A stretch of 64,000 nt of DNA from Aminobacter aminovorans (GCF_900445235.1 NZ_UFSM01000002.1:310001-374000); one strand, 5' to 3'. Numbered from the stretch's first letter, positions 1 to 9,338 are shown. Notes: generated by a model from the sequence alone, not told the origin. Program-made: numbers and translations.

Positions 1-25
1 ATCAGAAATAAGTCGGGGCGAAATT

Positions 26-1300
26 GTGGTGCGCAACAGCCTTTTCCTCAAGATTTACCTTACGCTGCTGGCGAGCTTGGCAGTAGTCGCATTCACGAGT
101 GCGTTTTTTGTCCGGCTGGGGCAGGACGAGTTGGACCGGGGATGGGGCGGCCGGCGTGACAAATTCATCGCCACAATGCTCCCGGTGACCGACGATCCGG
201 CTATGCTCAAGACCACGCTTGACAGGCTTGCGGACGCTTTCGCAGCCGATCTGGCGCTCTACAACTCACATGACCAATTGATTGCCAGTGCCGGAGAGCC
301 GTTCAAACTCGACGCGCCCGGCTCGCGTCAGTCACACGATGGCGAACGGCCGTTTGTAATTCGATTGGTGGATGGTCGTTCGATACAGGCACGCATGCCC
401 TTGGGGCCGGGTGGACGAAACCCACTTGGCTACCTGGCAGTCATCGCCGGTGTTATTGGCCTTGCAGCCTATCCTGTGGTTCGCCATCTGACGCTGAGGT
501 TGGAGGGTCTGCGCCGTGGCGTGGAAATCTGGGGAACTGGCGAGCTTGGAACGCGGGTTGCGGCGAGTGGCAGCGATGAAGTCGCAGCAGTCGCTCGCAG
601 TTTCAACATTGCGGCTGATCGCATCGAACGTCTGGTCGACGCGCATCGATCCCTGCTCGCGAATGCCAGCCATGAACTGCGTTCGCCCTTGGCAAGGCTT
701 CGCATGGCCATAGATCTCTACGAGCGTTCGGCCAATCAGGCAACGAAGCGAGAGATCGTGCACAGCCTCTCGGAACTCGACGGTCTGGTCGAGGAAATTC
801 TGTTGGCCAGTCGGCTCGACCATGTCCAAAAACTGGACCATGTGGAAGCCGTCGACATGCTTGCACTTGCAGCCGAGGAAGGTGCGCGCAACGACGTTGC
901 GGTCACCGGTTCGACCGCCATGATCTCGGGCGATGCGCGGTTGCTGAGACGCCTGGTTCGCAATCTGATGCAGAATGCGTTGTGCCATGGGGCTCCGCCG
1001 GTGGTCGCTGATGTCGAGACCGATGGGGCAATCGTGCGCCTGCGTGTCAAGGACCATGGCGAGGGCATTCCAGACGGCGAGGGCACACGGGTCTTCGAAC
1101 CGTTCTACCGTCCGACGGGACGAAGCGAGAGCAAGGGCGGCTGGGGGCTTGGACTATCCTTGGTCCGCCAGATCGCTACTCACCACCGAGGGTCCGTACG
1201 CTATGAAAGGGTGCCGGAGGGTGGGGCGTGTTTCATCGTGGAATTTCCGGCGTCGAGCGTGGCGCAGCCAATCGCAAGACCAGCGCCGACGAGCGGTTGA
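26..1300 (+). CDS. Sensor histidine kinase (HAMP-HisKA-HATPase)
   Basis: Inner-membrane two-component sensor of 424 residues. A first membrane helix lies near residues 8-28, a short periplasmic loop follows, and a second helix lies near 131-152, then a HAMP linker. The phospho-acceptor motif SHELRSPLARL places the acceptor at His216. The ATPase part has an N-box (NLMQNAL, about residue 317), DHGEGIP and GWGLGLSLV. The layout resembles the CpxA/EnvZ class with a short sensor loop. The start is GTG at 26, immediately followed by a second GTG. The partner response regulator is presumably upstream, outside the window. Ligand unknown. Confidence 0.9.
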   Translation: MVRNSLFLKIYLTLLASLAVVAFTSAFFVRLGQDELDRGWGGRRDKFIATMLPVTDDPAMLKTTLDRLADAFAADLALYNSHDQLIASAGEPFKLDAPGSRQSHDGERPFVIRLVDGRSIQARMPLGPGGRNPLGYLAVIAGVIGLAAYPVVRHLTLRLEGLRRGVEIWGTGELGTRVAASGSDEVAAVARSFNIAADRIERLVDAHRSLLANASHELRSPLARLRMAIDLYERSANQATKREIVHSLSELDGLVEEILLASRLDHVQKLDHVEAVDMLALAAEEGARNDVAVTGSTAMISGDARLLRRLVRNLMQNALCHGAPPVVADVETDGAIVRLRVKDHGEGIPDGEGTRVFEPFYRPTGRSESKGGWGLGLSLVRQIATHHRGSVRYERVPEGGACFIVEFPASSVAQPIARPAPTSG

Positions 1301-1706
1301 TCCGTCCTCTCAGCCCCGCTCTTCGCTTGGCGTGAAGATCCTTTATGAAAGGCGAATTGGCTCGGCTTCGTTGCAGTCGCATTAGCTTCTTCGGAGTTGG
1401 CGAGGTGTCCTTTCGCCGAAGAGCCGTCCTTGGCGCTTGGGGGCTTCCCCGTGGCCGCACGTTCTATTGCTGAGTTCAACGTGCGCAAAAAAGGTCATCC
1501 GTGACATGTATAGCTCAGGAGGCGAGGTCGCCTTCGACGGTCAGACTCAAGCGCATCGAAAGTCGAGGGTCAACTTCGCCAATTGGCCTATAAACATTTG
1601 AACGACTGCTTCGTCTCGCGCTCCCTATTTGAAGGAGTAGCTCGACCACCGCCGCCCGAATTCCATTGGCGCCAGCGCGTCACGCAGCTTCGTCCATTGC
1701 CATGAT
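1301..1706. other. Intergenic gap, no gene recognised
   Basis: About 400 bases between the kinase stop and the stop of the leftward GMC oxidoreductase gene. Short open frames here have no recognisable protein features. A weak 6-base inverted repeat (CTTCGG ... CCGAAG) near 1388-1427 might help termination for the kinase, but it lacks a T-run. Confidence 0.5.
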
Positions 1707-3332
1707 TCACGCGATTAACTGGGCTGCCTTTTCGGCGATCATCACCGCCGGGGCGTGGGTGTTGCCGGAGACGATCGTCGGCATGATCGAGCAATCGGCA
1801 ATGCGGAGTCCATCGATCCCGCGCACGCGCAGTTGAGGATCGACCACCGCCATGTCTTCGCTGCCCATTCGTGCAGTACCGACGGGATGGAAGATCGTCG
1901 TGGCGATGTCGCCGGCGGCGCGGGCGAGTTCGTCGGGCGCCTGGATATGTGCGCCCGGCTTGAATTCCTCGGGGCGGAACTGGGCCATTCGTCGGGTTTC
2001 CATCAACCGGCGGGCGATCGTGATCGACGCAGCCGCAATCTCGCGGTCTCCTTCGGTAGAGAGATAGTTAGGCGCGATTTCTGGATGATCGTCGGGTCTG
2101 GGTGAGACGATGCGCACATGGCCGCGCGCCTCAGGCCTGAGATTGCAGACCGAGACGGTGATCGCCGGAAAGCTGTGCAGCGGCTGGCCAAAGGCTTCCA
2201 GCGACAGCGGTTGGACATGGAACTCGATGTTGGGTGTCGAAAAGCGCGCGTCCGACTTCATGAAGATGCCGAGCTGGCTCGGCGCCATGGACATGGGGCC
2301 GGAACGCTTGACCGCATATTCGAGCGCGATCAGTGCCTTGCCGGCAAGGCTCGCTTGGCGCTCATTGAGCGTCTTTGTTCCCGAAACCTTGAACGCCGTC
2401 CGGATTTGCAGATGGTCCTGGAGGTTCTCGCCGACGCCGGGCAAGTGGTGCACGACTTCGATGCCGTGACGTCCAAGCAGGCCGGCTGGCCCCACGCCCG
2501 ACAGTTGCAGCAGCTGCGGCGTGCCGATAGCACCGCCTGACAGGATGAGTTCACGGGTTACCTTCACATGGGCAGGTTTGCCGGCGTGGCGCAGTTCGAG
2601 CCCAGTGGCCCGACGACCGGAAAACAGAATGCGTTCGGCCTTCGCATGGGTGAGGATGGTCAGGTTCCGTCGGTGCCGAACCGGCTTGATGAAGGCGCGC
2701 ACGGCATTGAAACGGAAACCGGATTTCTGGTTCACCTCGAAATAGGATGAGCCAAAATTGTTGCCGTCGTTGAAATCCTCGACCTGCGGCACGCCGAGTT
2801 CTTCTGCAGCCTCGCGCACAGCGTCAAGGATCGACCAGCTCAGGCGCTGACGTTCGACCCTGAGTTCGCCGCCCTGGCCGTGGAACTGACCGGAAAGGGA
2901 GTGGTGGTCCTCCGACTTTCTGAAGAGTGGCAGGACGTCGTCCCAGCCCCAGCCCGGATTGCCGAGCTGGCGCCATTGATCGTAGTCGGCGGCCTGGCCG
3001 CGCATGTAAATCATGCCGTTGATGGACGAGCAGCCGCCCATCACCTTGCCGCGTGGGTAAGCGAGGGAGCGGCCGTTAAGGCCGGGCTCCGCCGCTGTCC
3101 GATAGCCCCAGTCCGTACGCGGATTGCCCATGCAGTAGAGATATCCGACCGGGACGTGGATCCAGTGATAGTTGTCCGAACCGCCGGCTTCCAGAAGCAG
3201 CACGCGCTTGCCGGGATCAGCGCTCAGCCGGTTTGCCAAAACGCAACCGGACGAGCCGGCCCCGACGATGACGTAGTCATAGCTGCCGATGTCAGTGCGC
3301 ATGGTCATCCGACGAGCGCTCTTAGACGACAT
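1707..3332 (-). CDS. GMC-family FAD oxidoreductase (choline dehydrogenase-like)
   Basis: Flavin-dependent alcohol oxidoreductase of about 541 residues; the substrate is not predictable. The N-terminus has the FAD Rossmann motif VGAGSSGCVLANRL and the GMC signature region (PRGKVMGGCSSINGMIY). The C-terminus has HPVGTARMG and SGNTHAPA, which hold the His/Asn active-site pair of the family. Last gene of the leftward operon that starts at 7815. The chosen ATG at 3332 overlaps the end of the upstream gene by 11 bases and has GCGGAAC before it; ATGs at 3308 and 3302 are also possible. No signal peptide, so cytoplasmic. Likely oxidises an alcohol to an aldehyde for the aldehyde dehydrogenase of the same operon. 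Confidence 0.9.
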   Translation of the reverse strand: MSSKSARRMTMRTDIGSYDYVIVGAGSSGCVLANRLSADPGKRVLLLEAGGSDNYHWIHVPVGYLYCMGNPRTDWGYRTAAEPGLNGRSLAYPRGKVMGGCSSINGMIYMRGQAADYDQWRQLGNPGWGWDDVLPLFRKSEDHHSLSGQFHGQGGELRVERQRLSWSILDAVREAAEELGVPQVEDFNDGNNFGSSYFEVNQKSGFRFNAVRAFIKPVRHRRNLTILTHAKAERILFSGRRATGLELRHAGKPAHVKVTRELILSGGAIGTPQLLQLSGVGPAGLLGRHGIEVVHHLPGVGENLQDHLQIRTAFKVSGTKTLNERQASLAGKALIALEYAVKRSGPMSMAPSQLGIFMKSDARFSTPNIEFHVQPLSLEAFGQPLHSFPAITVSVCNLRPEARGHVRIVSPRPDDHPEIAPNYLSTEGDREIAAASITIARRLMETRRMAQFRPEEFKPGAHIQAPDELARAAGDIATTIFHPVGTARMGSEDMAVVDPQLRVRGIDGLRIADCSIMPTIVSGNTHAPAVMIAEKAAQLIA

Positions 3333-4071
3333 GTTCCGCGGCAACGCCCCGGAGATCCATCTCGTATTCCAGATCCACGACGGGCGGATTGTTGTAATGC
3401 CAGGTCAGGCCGGCGCGCGCAGCCCCGCGCCTGACGATTTCGTCGGCCAGGAACGGGTAGAGATTGTGCACGGTGTAGACCTGGACCGCCGTCGCATTTT
3501 CCCATCCGAAGCCCAGCGTGGCGGCACGACGTTCCATTTCCTCCAGCACGAACTGGGCCTTGGTGCGCAAGCCGTGGGGAGAGAGATCGCCGCGGCTGAT
3601 GATGTGGTCGCGATAGGCCGCATGTCCCTCCGGCACTTCGGCGGAGCCGGAAATGACAAAGGATGGCGTGGCTTCGACGGTGGGCACCGTGAACGAGAAG
3701 GCATAGATCGACGGAACCGGCGGCGGAGCGATCTGCGGACAGACGTTGCTGCGCGCCACGGGATTGAGGCCGGTATCAAGCAAGCCCCACGCCTTCAGCG
3801 TCTCCGTGTAGCTGCTGTTGAAGGCAACAAAACCCTCTTCGCTAAATGGTGCCGGCGAGCGCAGTTCGCATGCGGCGAATGAGGTGAGGGGACGATCTGC
3901 AGCCGCGATGATCCTCTCGATCTCGACAAAACCTTCCTTCAGAGGCAGGGGATGGGTAAAGCGTACCCGTTCCAGGCGAAAGCCCGGCAATGCCGCCACG
4001 CCGCCCGAATATTGCGATACGCCTTTTATGAAACGGTAGCCGCCAGACGGAAATTCAATCACTTCGCCCAT
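3322..4071 (-). CDS. RidA-like deaminase family protein (CnbZ-like)
   Basis: Protein of 249 residues that I match from memory to the CnbZ (2-amino-5-chloromuconate deaminase) family, a long relative of RidA/YjgF proteins that hydrolyse enamines or imines to ketones and ammonia. Recognisable stretches are FPSGGYRFIKGVSQYSGGV near the start, FAACELRSPAPF, NPVARSNVCP, and the RidA-like end ATAVQVYTVHNLYPFLADEI. An in-frame upstream extension exists, but ATG 4071 has a good ribosome site (AGGAGAG, 6 bases upstream). It lies between FAH hydrolase and GMC genes. No ring-cleavage dioxygenase is nearby, so an aminomuconate substrate is doubtful; removal of enamines made by the PLP enzyme at 12876 is an alternative. 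Confidence 0.6.
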   Translation of the reverse strand: MGEVIEFPSGGYRFIKGVSQYSGGVAALPGFRLERVRFTHPLPLKEGFVEIERIIAAADRPLTSFAACELRSPAPFSEEGFVAFNSSYTETLKAWGLLDTGLNPVARSNVCPQIAPPPVPSIYAFSFTVPTVEATPSFVISGSAEVPEGHAAYRDHIISRGDLSPHGLRTKAQFVLEEMERRAATLGFGWENATAVQVYTVHNLYPFLADEIVRRGAARAGLTWHYNNPPVVDLEYEMDLRGVAAEHVV

Positions 4072-4197
4072 GGTGTCTCTCCTGAAAATGAAATGCCAGA
4101 CGGGCCTGTCGCCGTCTGGTCTGAAACAAACGAACGTGCCCCTCGCAAAGTGCAAATCTGACCGACGAGGCAAGCACAATGCCCACGCGCATTGCCG

Positions 4198-5061
4198 CTA
4201 GGCGCTTTGGATGGTTTCACGCGCAATCCGGTTGTGCAGCAGGCCGACACCTTCGATGTCGACTTCGACCAGGTCACCTTCCTTCATGAAGAGGGGCGGC
4301 ACGCGGGCGAAGCCGACCCCTCCGGGTGTGCCTGTCACAATCACGTCGCCGGGCGATAGTGGGGTGATGCTCGAGATGTAGGCGATCAACTGCGCTACAG
4401 AATGGATCATCTGGCTGGTACGCGCCGCTTGGACAGTCTCGCCGTTCAACCGGCAACTGATGGCCAGATCCTGTGGGTCGGGGATCTCGTCTGATGTGAC
4501 CAGGAACGGCCCGAAGGCACCGGTTGCGGGGAAGTTTTTGCCCGGCAGGAACTGTGAGGTGTGAGTCTGCCAGTCGCGAACCGAACCATCGTTGTAGCAT
4601 GAGTATCCGGCGACATGATCCAAAGCGGCATCCGCAGGGATGTTGCGGCCGCTTCTGCCGATGATGACGGCGAGTTCCGCCTCGAAGTCGAACTGGGTGG
4701 ACACCGATGGCATCAACATCGGCTCGCCATGCGCGCATTGGGAGTCGGCGAAGCGGGCAAACAAGGTCGGATGCTGTGTCGGCGTATGGCGTGTTTCGAC
4801 CATGTGGTCGTGATAGTTCAACCCTACACAGATGATCTTTCCAGGGTTGGGAATTGGCGCTTGCAGCTCAATGCCAGCCAGCGGAAGCTCGGCGCTGCGG
4901 TCGATCGCCTGCCTGCAGATGGTCACGAAGTCTTGCTCGGCGAGGAGATTGGCGAGCGTCGGAAAGCGGTCGCCAAGGACGCTGCTGATGTCGCGGATGC
5001 GGTCGTCCGCCACCACGCCATATCCGGCTCGGCCATTATGGAAATAGCTACAAAGTCGCAT
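4198..5061 (-). CDS. Fumarylacetoacetate hydrolase (FAH) family protein
   Basis: Cytoplasmic metal-dependent hydrolase or decarboxylase of 287 residues. Family features: KIICVGLNYHDH, the acidic metal site FDFEAELAVIIG, GYSCYNDGSVRDWQ, the substrate-loop-like FLPGKNFPATGAFGPFLV, and the C-terminal PLSPGDVIVTGTPGGVG. Members cleave or decarboxylate acylpyruvates, oxaloacetate or hydroxylated 2-oxo acids, so it probably handles a 2-oxo acid intermediate. ATG 5061 was chosen over an upstream ATG because GAGGAA lies 5 bases before it and the family starts with the MRLCSYFHNGRAGYG-type sequence. Second gene from the end of the 7815-1707 operon, 126 bases upstream of the CnbZ-like gene. Confidence 0.88.
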   Translation of the reverse strand: MRLCSYFHNGRAGYGVVADDRIRDISSVLGDRFPTLANLLAEQDFVTICRQAIDRSAELPLAGIELQAPIPNPGKIICVGLNYHDHMVETRHTPTQHPTLFARFADSQCAHGEPMLMPSVSTQFDFEAELAVIIGRSGRNIPADAALDHVAGYSCYNDGSVRDWQTHTSQFLPGKNFPATGAFGPFLVTSDEIPDPQDLAISCRLNGETVQAARTSQMIHSVAQLIAYISSITPLSPGDVIVTGTPGGVGFARVPPLFMKEGDLVEVDIEGVGLLHNRIARETIQSA

Positions 5062-5189
5062 CGTTCCTCGCTGCGATTGGATTGTGTTCGGCCCCCGGGA
5101 AACGGGGTATGTTTGCGGGCGGCGCGAAGCCGCCATGTTCTTTATTGGTGGTCTGCGAACCGGGCGACCGACGCCGCCCGATCCGCCTC

Positions 5190-6638
5190 TCAGCTGATGT
5201 CGAAGGTGATCGTCTTGACGTCGGTGACTTCGCGCAGCGTGTGCTTACCGCCAAGGCGGCCCAGCCCGCTGGCCTTGCCCGATGCTCCGCCAAACGGCAG
5301 GTGCAGCTCCCAGTAGCAACTCGGGCTGTTGATGTTGACGAGACCGGCACGCAATTTCTCGCCGAATGAAAAGGCGCGGCTCAGATCGCGGGTGAACACG
5401 CTTGCCGCAAGTCCGTGCGACGAAGCGTTGGCCGTATCGAGCAGGTCGGCGTCATCAGCACAAACCACCAGCGGCGCTACGGGTCCGAAGGTCTCGGATG
5501 TGTTGAGCAGGGCCTGGCGGTCGACGCGCCCCATGACCGTGGGGTGGTACAGCAGACCCGCCCCTTTCTTTCCACCGGTGAGGATGTCGGCCCCGCGGGA
5601 CAATCCGTCTGCCACATGTTGTTCGACCTTGGCTATTACCTGGGGGTTGTTCAGCGGCCCCATCGTCGTTTCAGCGAGAAGCGGATCGCCAAGGCGGATC
5701 TTCTCCGCAATGCCTGCGATGCGGGCAGCCAAAGCGTCGTGGTTCTTTTCGGTGACGAGAATTCGGCCGGTGGCGGCGCAGACCTGTCCGGCATTGAAGA
5801 AGCAGCCAAAGGCGGCGGCCTGTGCCGCACGATCCAGATCTGCATCATCGAGCACGACGACGGGTCCGTTGCCGCCGAGTTCCAGCAGCATCGGCTTGCC
5901 GGCACCACGCTTTGCAATGGCGCTACCGGTCTGTGGGCTGCCGGTGAAACCGATCCCATGCGTGCCGGGATTGGCGACGATCTCGTCGCCGACAACCGCG
6001 CCTGGGCCGAGGACAAGGTTTACCGCCCCGTCGGGAAGGCCAGCCTCCACAATGCATTCCATCAGCTTGACGGCACAAAGAGAGGTCGTTGGGGCGGGCA
6101 CCCACACCACCGCGTTGCCTGCGGCGAGGCAGGGCGCGAGATACTCGACGGGAATGTTGATCGGGAAATTCCAAGGCGTGACGATCGCGTAGACGCCACG
6201 CGCTTGGCGAAAGCTTATCGCCCGTTTGCCAGGTGTCTCGACCGGGATGAACTCGCCTTCGAGCCACTTGATCAGTTCGCCAGCTTCCCGGAAACCGGTG
6301 GCGGCCGCATCGACCTCGCCATAGGCCTCTGACGCCAGCGGCTTGCCTTGTTCGCGTGCGAGCGTGAGCGCCAGTTCGTCGCGGCGCTTGTCGATGATGT
6401 CGGCGACGCGGTTGCAGAGGCGTGACCGGTCCCATGCCGACATTTTCGACAACGCTTTATGACCGGCTTCAGCCGCCTTGATAGCATCCTGCGCGTCCGA
6501 GCGGTCACCCTCGGCAAGCACTGCCAGGAGCTTGTCGTCGTAAGGCGATCGCGCTTCGAAAGTCTTGCCGCTGTGTGAAGGCGTCCACTTGCCCGCTATG
6601 AAATGGTGCGCCAGAACTACGCTGTGTTCCATCGTCAT
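5190..6638 (-). CDS. Aldehyde dehydrogenase, NAD(P)-dependent
   Basis: Complete 482-residue aldehyde dehydrogenase. Catalytic Cys287 is in FNAGQVCAATGR, the general base Glu253 in LLELGGNG, and the oxyanion Asn157 in TPWNFPI. The adenine-ribose lysine normally found in a KPxE motif is replaced: the sequence reads VVWVPAPTT around residue 180. This suggests altered cofactor binding or a distinct subfamily. Expected to oxidise the aldehyde made by one of the two GMC enzymes of the regulon to a carboxylate. Start ATG 6638 is preceded by GCGGAAC. It lies 16 bases downstream of the amidohydrolase gene and is certainly cotranscribed with it. Confidence 0.92.
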   Translation of the reverse strand: MTMEHSVVLAHHFIAGKWTPSHSGKTFEARSPYDDKLLAVLAEGDRSDAQDAIKAAEAGHKALSKMSAWDRSRLCNRVADIIDKRRDELALTLAREQGKPLASEAYGEVDAAATGFREAGELIKWLEGEFIPVETPGKRAISFRQARGVYAIVTPWNFPINIPVEYLAPCLAAGNAVVWVPAPTTSLCAVKLMECIVEAGLPDGAVNLVLGPGAVVGDEIVANPGTHGIGFTGSPQTGSAIAKRGAGKPMLLELGGNGPVVVLDDADLDRAAQAAAFGCFFNAGQVCAATGRILVTEKNHDALAARIAGIAEKIRLGDPLLAETTMGPLNNPQVIAKVEQHVADGLSRGADILTGGKKGAGLLYHPTVMGRVDRQALLNTSETFGPVAPLVVCADDADLLDTANASSHGLAASVFTRDLSRAFSFGEKLRAGLVNINSPSCYWELHLPFGGASGKASGLGRLGGKHTLREVTDVKTITFDIS

Positions 6639-6654
6639 TGTTCCGCTTGGATTC

Positions 6655-7815
6655 TTACTGGGATTGCATGGGGTGGCTGCCGCCCGCCGGGTCGATCTGG
6701 CGACCCTTGACGATGAGGCGATCGCACACCAGTCTTGTCGAAACGTCGAGGCCTTCGCCGGCCGCGTCCCTGAAGGTCCAGGGTTCGTCCCGCCATTTCA
6801 GCACGGCAACATTGGCTTCGTCGCCGACAGCGATACGGCCGAGGTCGGGACGGCCGATCATTTTCGCCGGGTTGGCGCTGCCTGCGGCCAGAGCCGTCGT
6901 CTGGTCGACGCCGAGCGCAATCATCTTGTTGATCGTGGTCAGAAGGTCGTAGGCAGGACCGTTGACCGAAAGGGAATGGATGTCCGAACTGATCAGGTCG
7001 GGCACGAAGCCTTCAGCCAGCATCTCGCGGCAGACGCGGAAGGAAAATCCACCCATGCCATGGCCGATGTCGAAGTGTACGCCGCTCTCGCGAGCCCGCC
7101 ATACCGCATCGCGGACGCGGCCATTTTCGGTGGCGGCATTCGGATCCGGGCGGCAGCAATGGGTGATGATGTCACCGGGGCGTAGCCGCTGCAGGACCTC
7201 CTCGATGGAAGGAGGGTCGAGGTCGACGTGGCACATGACCGGCAGGTTGAGCCGCTCGGCCACCTTGAGCGCAACTTCGAGAGCTGCGCCACCGTTTTCG
7301 CCGGAAGCTTTGCGGCCGGCCCGCACCTTGATGCCGACGATTTGCTCTGGATAGGCCTGCGCGGCTTCTATGCAGCTTTCGGCGTCGACGAGACGCATGT
7401 CGCAGCATTCGCCCACCATGACACGCTTCGAGAAGCCGAAGATTCCCGGAAACGAGATGTTGAGAAAGGCAAAGGCGTGGAAAGGCAGTGGCTCGAAGAT
7501 GAACGTTTTCAGGCCTTCGAAATTTCCTGCCCCGGCCGAACCGGCGTCGACGAAGGTTCCTGTCGCGGACCGATGCGCAACCAGTTCGGGCCGGACGCCC
7601 AGAGAGGTGGCGCCCCAGTAGATATGGGTGTGGATGTCGGTCAGCGCTGGCAAAACGATTGCTTCTCGCGCGTCCACGACGATATCGTCCGGACGCGATA
7701 AGCCGGTGCCGATAGCGACAATGCGACAGTCGGCGATGGCGATGTCGGTAACGGTTCCGGGTGCGCCGCCGAAGGCCAGGACATGGCCGCCTTGTAGAAC
7801 TGTTCGTCGTGCCAT
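6655..7815 (-). CDS. Amidohydrolase/deacetylase family metallohydrolase
   Basis: TIM-barrel metal hydrolase of 386 residues. Metal-site signatures are DIHTHIYWG (HxH, about residue 60), a possible carboxylated lysine in VGIKVRAGRK, CHVDLD, THCCRPD and SSDIHS. It belongs to the uncharacterised amidohydrolase/deacetylase group related to dihydroorotases and D-aminoacylases, which hydrolyse amide or N-acyl bonds. First gene of the leftward catabolic operon; its promoter region is shared with the divergent transporter operon and contains the TetR-type operator. May release an amine or acyl group from an imported amide. Confidence 0.85.
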   Translation of the reverse strand: MARRTVLQGGHVLAFGGAPGTVTDIAIADCRIVAIGTGLSRPDDIVVDAREAIVLPALTDIHTHIYWGATSLGVRPELVAHRSATGTFVDAGSAGAGNFEGLKTFIFEPLPFHAFAFLNISFPGIFGFSKRVMVGECCDMRLVDAESCIEAAQAYPEQIVGIKVRAGRKASGENGGAALEVALKVAERLNLPVMCHVDLDPPSIEEVLQRLRPGDIITHCCRPDPNAATENGRVRDAVWRARESGVHFDIGHGMGGFSFRVCREMLAEGFVPDLISSDIHSLSVNGPAYDLLTTINKMIALGVDQTTALAAGSANPAKMIGRPDLGRIAVGDEANVAVLKWRDEPWTFRDAAGEGLDVSTRLVCDRLIVKGRQIDPAGGSHPMQSQ

Positions 7816-7914
7816 TGGCGAGTACTCGTCTCCAGTAGGGTTCCCGTATCGAGCCGGTGCTCAGGCTCCGGATCGTGCTGCGTTGGGTGATCGTCTGCAC
7901 GATGAAAAGCACAT

Positions 7915-7938
7915 ACTGACCAGTCAGTCAATATTGAC
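7915..7938. promoter_or_regulatory. TetR-type operator in the divergent promoter region
   Basis: Two overlapping palindromes: ACTGAC-CA-GTCAGT (7915-7928) and the perfect 12-base GTCAATATTGAC (7927-7938). The first 19 bases recur at 16388-16406 with one mismatch. A rightward -35-like TTGACA (7934-7939) overlaps the second palindrome, so a bound repressor would block transcription toward the transporter. The leftward -10 is weak. The repressor is inferred to be the TetR protein at 12187-12879. Confidence 0.8.
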
Positions 7939-8006
7939 AATGACCCCGTTTTCATTCCAGATGGGTGCGTCATCCGACAACTTACAGCACCATTTGGGAG
8001 GCTCTG

Positions 8007-9251
8007 ATGGGTAAGAAGTTTTGGGCCGCGCTGATCGTCAGCACGGCCACTGCAACTGCGCTGCTGCATTCCGGCAGTGCCTGGGCAAAGGACACCGTTC
8101 GGGTCCGCGTCGCAGAATACAGCACCAAGACCGGTCCGTTCTTTCAGGATCTGGCGGCAAAGTTCAACGCGGCGAATCCCGATATCGAGGTCACGGTCGA
8201 GCACCTGCCCTGGCCGGAGATGCAGCAGCAGCTGGTGAGCGACATTTCTGCCGGTACCGCCCCTGATGTCTCGCACATGGCGACGCGCTGGATGGCGGGA
8301 TTTGCCAAGGACGGGGCGCTCGCCCCGATCGAAGGCCTGATGTCACCCGGCTTCGCCGATAGCTTTGTGCCAACCTATCTCGATCTGCAGAAGCAGGGTG
8401 ACCATACCTGGGGGCTGCCGATTGCGGCATCCGCACGTGGGCTGTTCTACAACAAGAAGTTGCTCGAGCAGGCGGGGATCGCAAACCCGCCGGCAACCTG
8501 GGACGAGGCATTCGAGGCAGCCAAGAAGATCGATGCGCTGGGCGACGGGGTCTATGGCATCGGCGTCCAGGGCAGGGACCTCGATACCGAAGGTTATTGG
8601 TTCTACAGCCTCTGGACGCATGGCGGCAGCATTCTGGGGCCGGACGGCAAGAGCGGGTTCGCTTCGCCTGAGGCCGTGACAGCGACCAACAATTATCTGC
8701 GCATGATCAAGGCGAATGTCACCCAGCCGGGCGTTACCGGTTCCAGCCGCGAGGACCTGCAGAACCTCTTCGCCGCCGGAAAGATGGGCATGGTCCTGTC
8801 GGGTCCGTGGTTCAATGCGCAGCTCGCCGAACAGGGCAAGGATGTCGAGTACGGCATCAGCCGAATTCCGGTCGCAACGACCGAGGCGACCTATGGCGTC
8901 ACCGATACCATCGCCGTCCTGGAATCCTCGAAGGTGAAACCACAGGCGATGAAGTTCCTGGAGTTCATCTTCAGCAAGGAAAACAGGCTTGAATTCGGCA
9001 AGCTCGAAGGCTTCGTGCCTGTCCTGAAGGCGGAATCGACCGAGCCCTTCTTCACCGAGAACCCGAAGATGTCGGTGTTCCTCGAAATGGGACCGACGGC
9101 AAAGTTCGCACCGCTGTTCCCGCGTTGGGAAGAGATGGCGGACGGCCTCAAGTCCGAGCTGTCCAGGATTTACGCCGGCGAGGTTTCGGCCGAGGAAGGC
9201 CTGAAGCAGGCGGCTGCAAAGATGGATGCGATCCTGGCCGAAGAAGAATAA
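8007..9251 (+). CDS. ABC transporter extracellular solute-binding protein (family 1)
   Basis: Periplasmic ligand-binding protein of 414 residues with a Sec signal peptide (a KK pair, a hydrophobic stretch, cleavage after GSAWA). The mature part is a typical sugar-type (MalE/UgpB-like) binding protein: AGTAPDVSHMATRWM, GLPIAASARGLFYNKKLLEQAG, GKMGMVLSGPWF. ATG 8007 is preferred over an upstream start because GGGAGG lies 5 bases before it. First gene of a binding protein-permease-permease-ATPase operon. Ligand unknown; the neighbouring alcohol, aldehyde and amide enzymes suggest a polar hydroxylated compound rather than a simple hexose. Confidence 0.93.
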   Translation: MGKKFWAALIVSTATATALLHSGSAWAKDTVRVRVAEYSTKTGPFFQDLAAKFNAANPDIEVTVEHLPWPEMQQQLVSDISAGTAPDVSHMATRWMAGFAKDGALAPIEGLMSPGFADSFVPTYLDLQKQGDHTWGLPIAASARGLFYNKKLLEQAGIANPPATWDEAFEAAKKIDALGDGVYGIGVQGRDLDTEGYWFYSLWTHGGSILGPDGKSGFASPEAVTATNNYLRMIKANVTQPGVTGSSREDLQNLFAAGKMGMVLSGPWFNAQLAEQGKDVEYGISRIPVATTEATYGVTDTIAVLESSKVKPQAMKFLEFIFSKENRLEFGKLEGFVPVLKAESTEPFFTENPKMSVFLEMGPTAKFAPLFPRWEEMADGLKSELSRIYAGEVSAEEGLKQAAAKMDAILAEEE

Positions 9252-9290
9252 GTCCTGAAATCGTCGCCCGCAGGCGATCCATTCTACTCA

Positions 9291-9313
9291 GGTGGCGTGA
9301 CGACCACGCCACC
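9291..9313 (+). promoter_or_regulatory. Intercistronic stem-loop after the binding-protein gene
   Basis: Perfect 9-base stem GGTGGCGTG/CACGCCACC with a 5-base loop, 40 bases after the binding-protein stop and 25 bases before the permease start. There is no T-run, so it is more likely an mRNA-stabilising or partial-attenuation hairpin of the kind seen after highly expressed binding-protein genes than a full terminator. Confidence 0.6.
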
Positions 9314-9338
9314 GCTCTTCCTCAAAGGTAAAGCGCGT

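Noticed and set aside
1707..7815. Assignment of the leftward operon to 2-aminophenol/3-hydroxyanthranilate meta-cleavage
   Set aside because: An aldehyde dehydrogenase, a CnbZ-like deaminase and an FAH enzyme fit superficially. No ring-cleavage dioxygenase, decarboxylase or aldolase is present, and the amidohydrolase is not of the ACMSD type.
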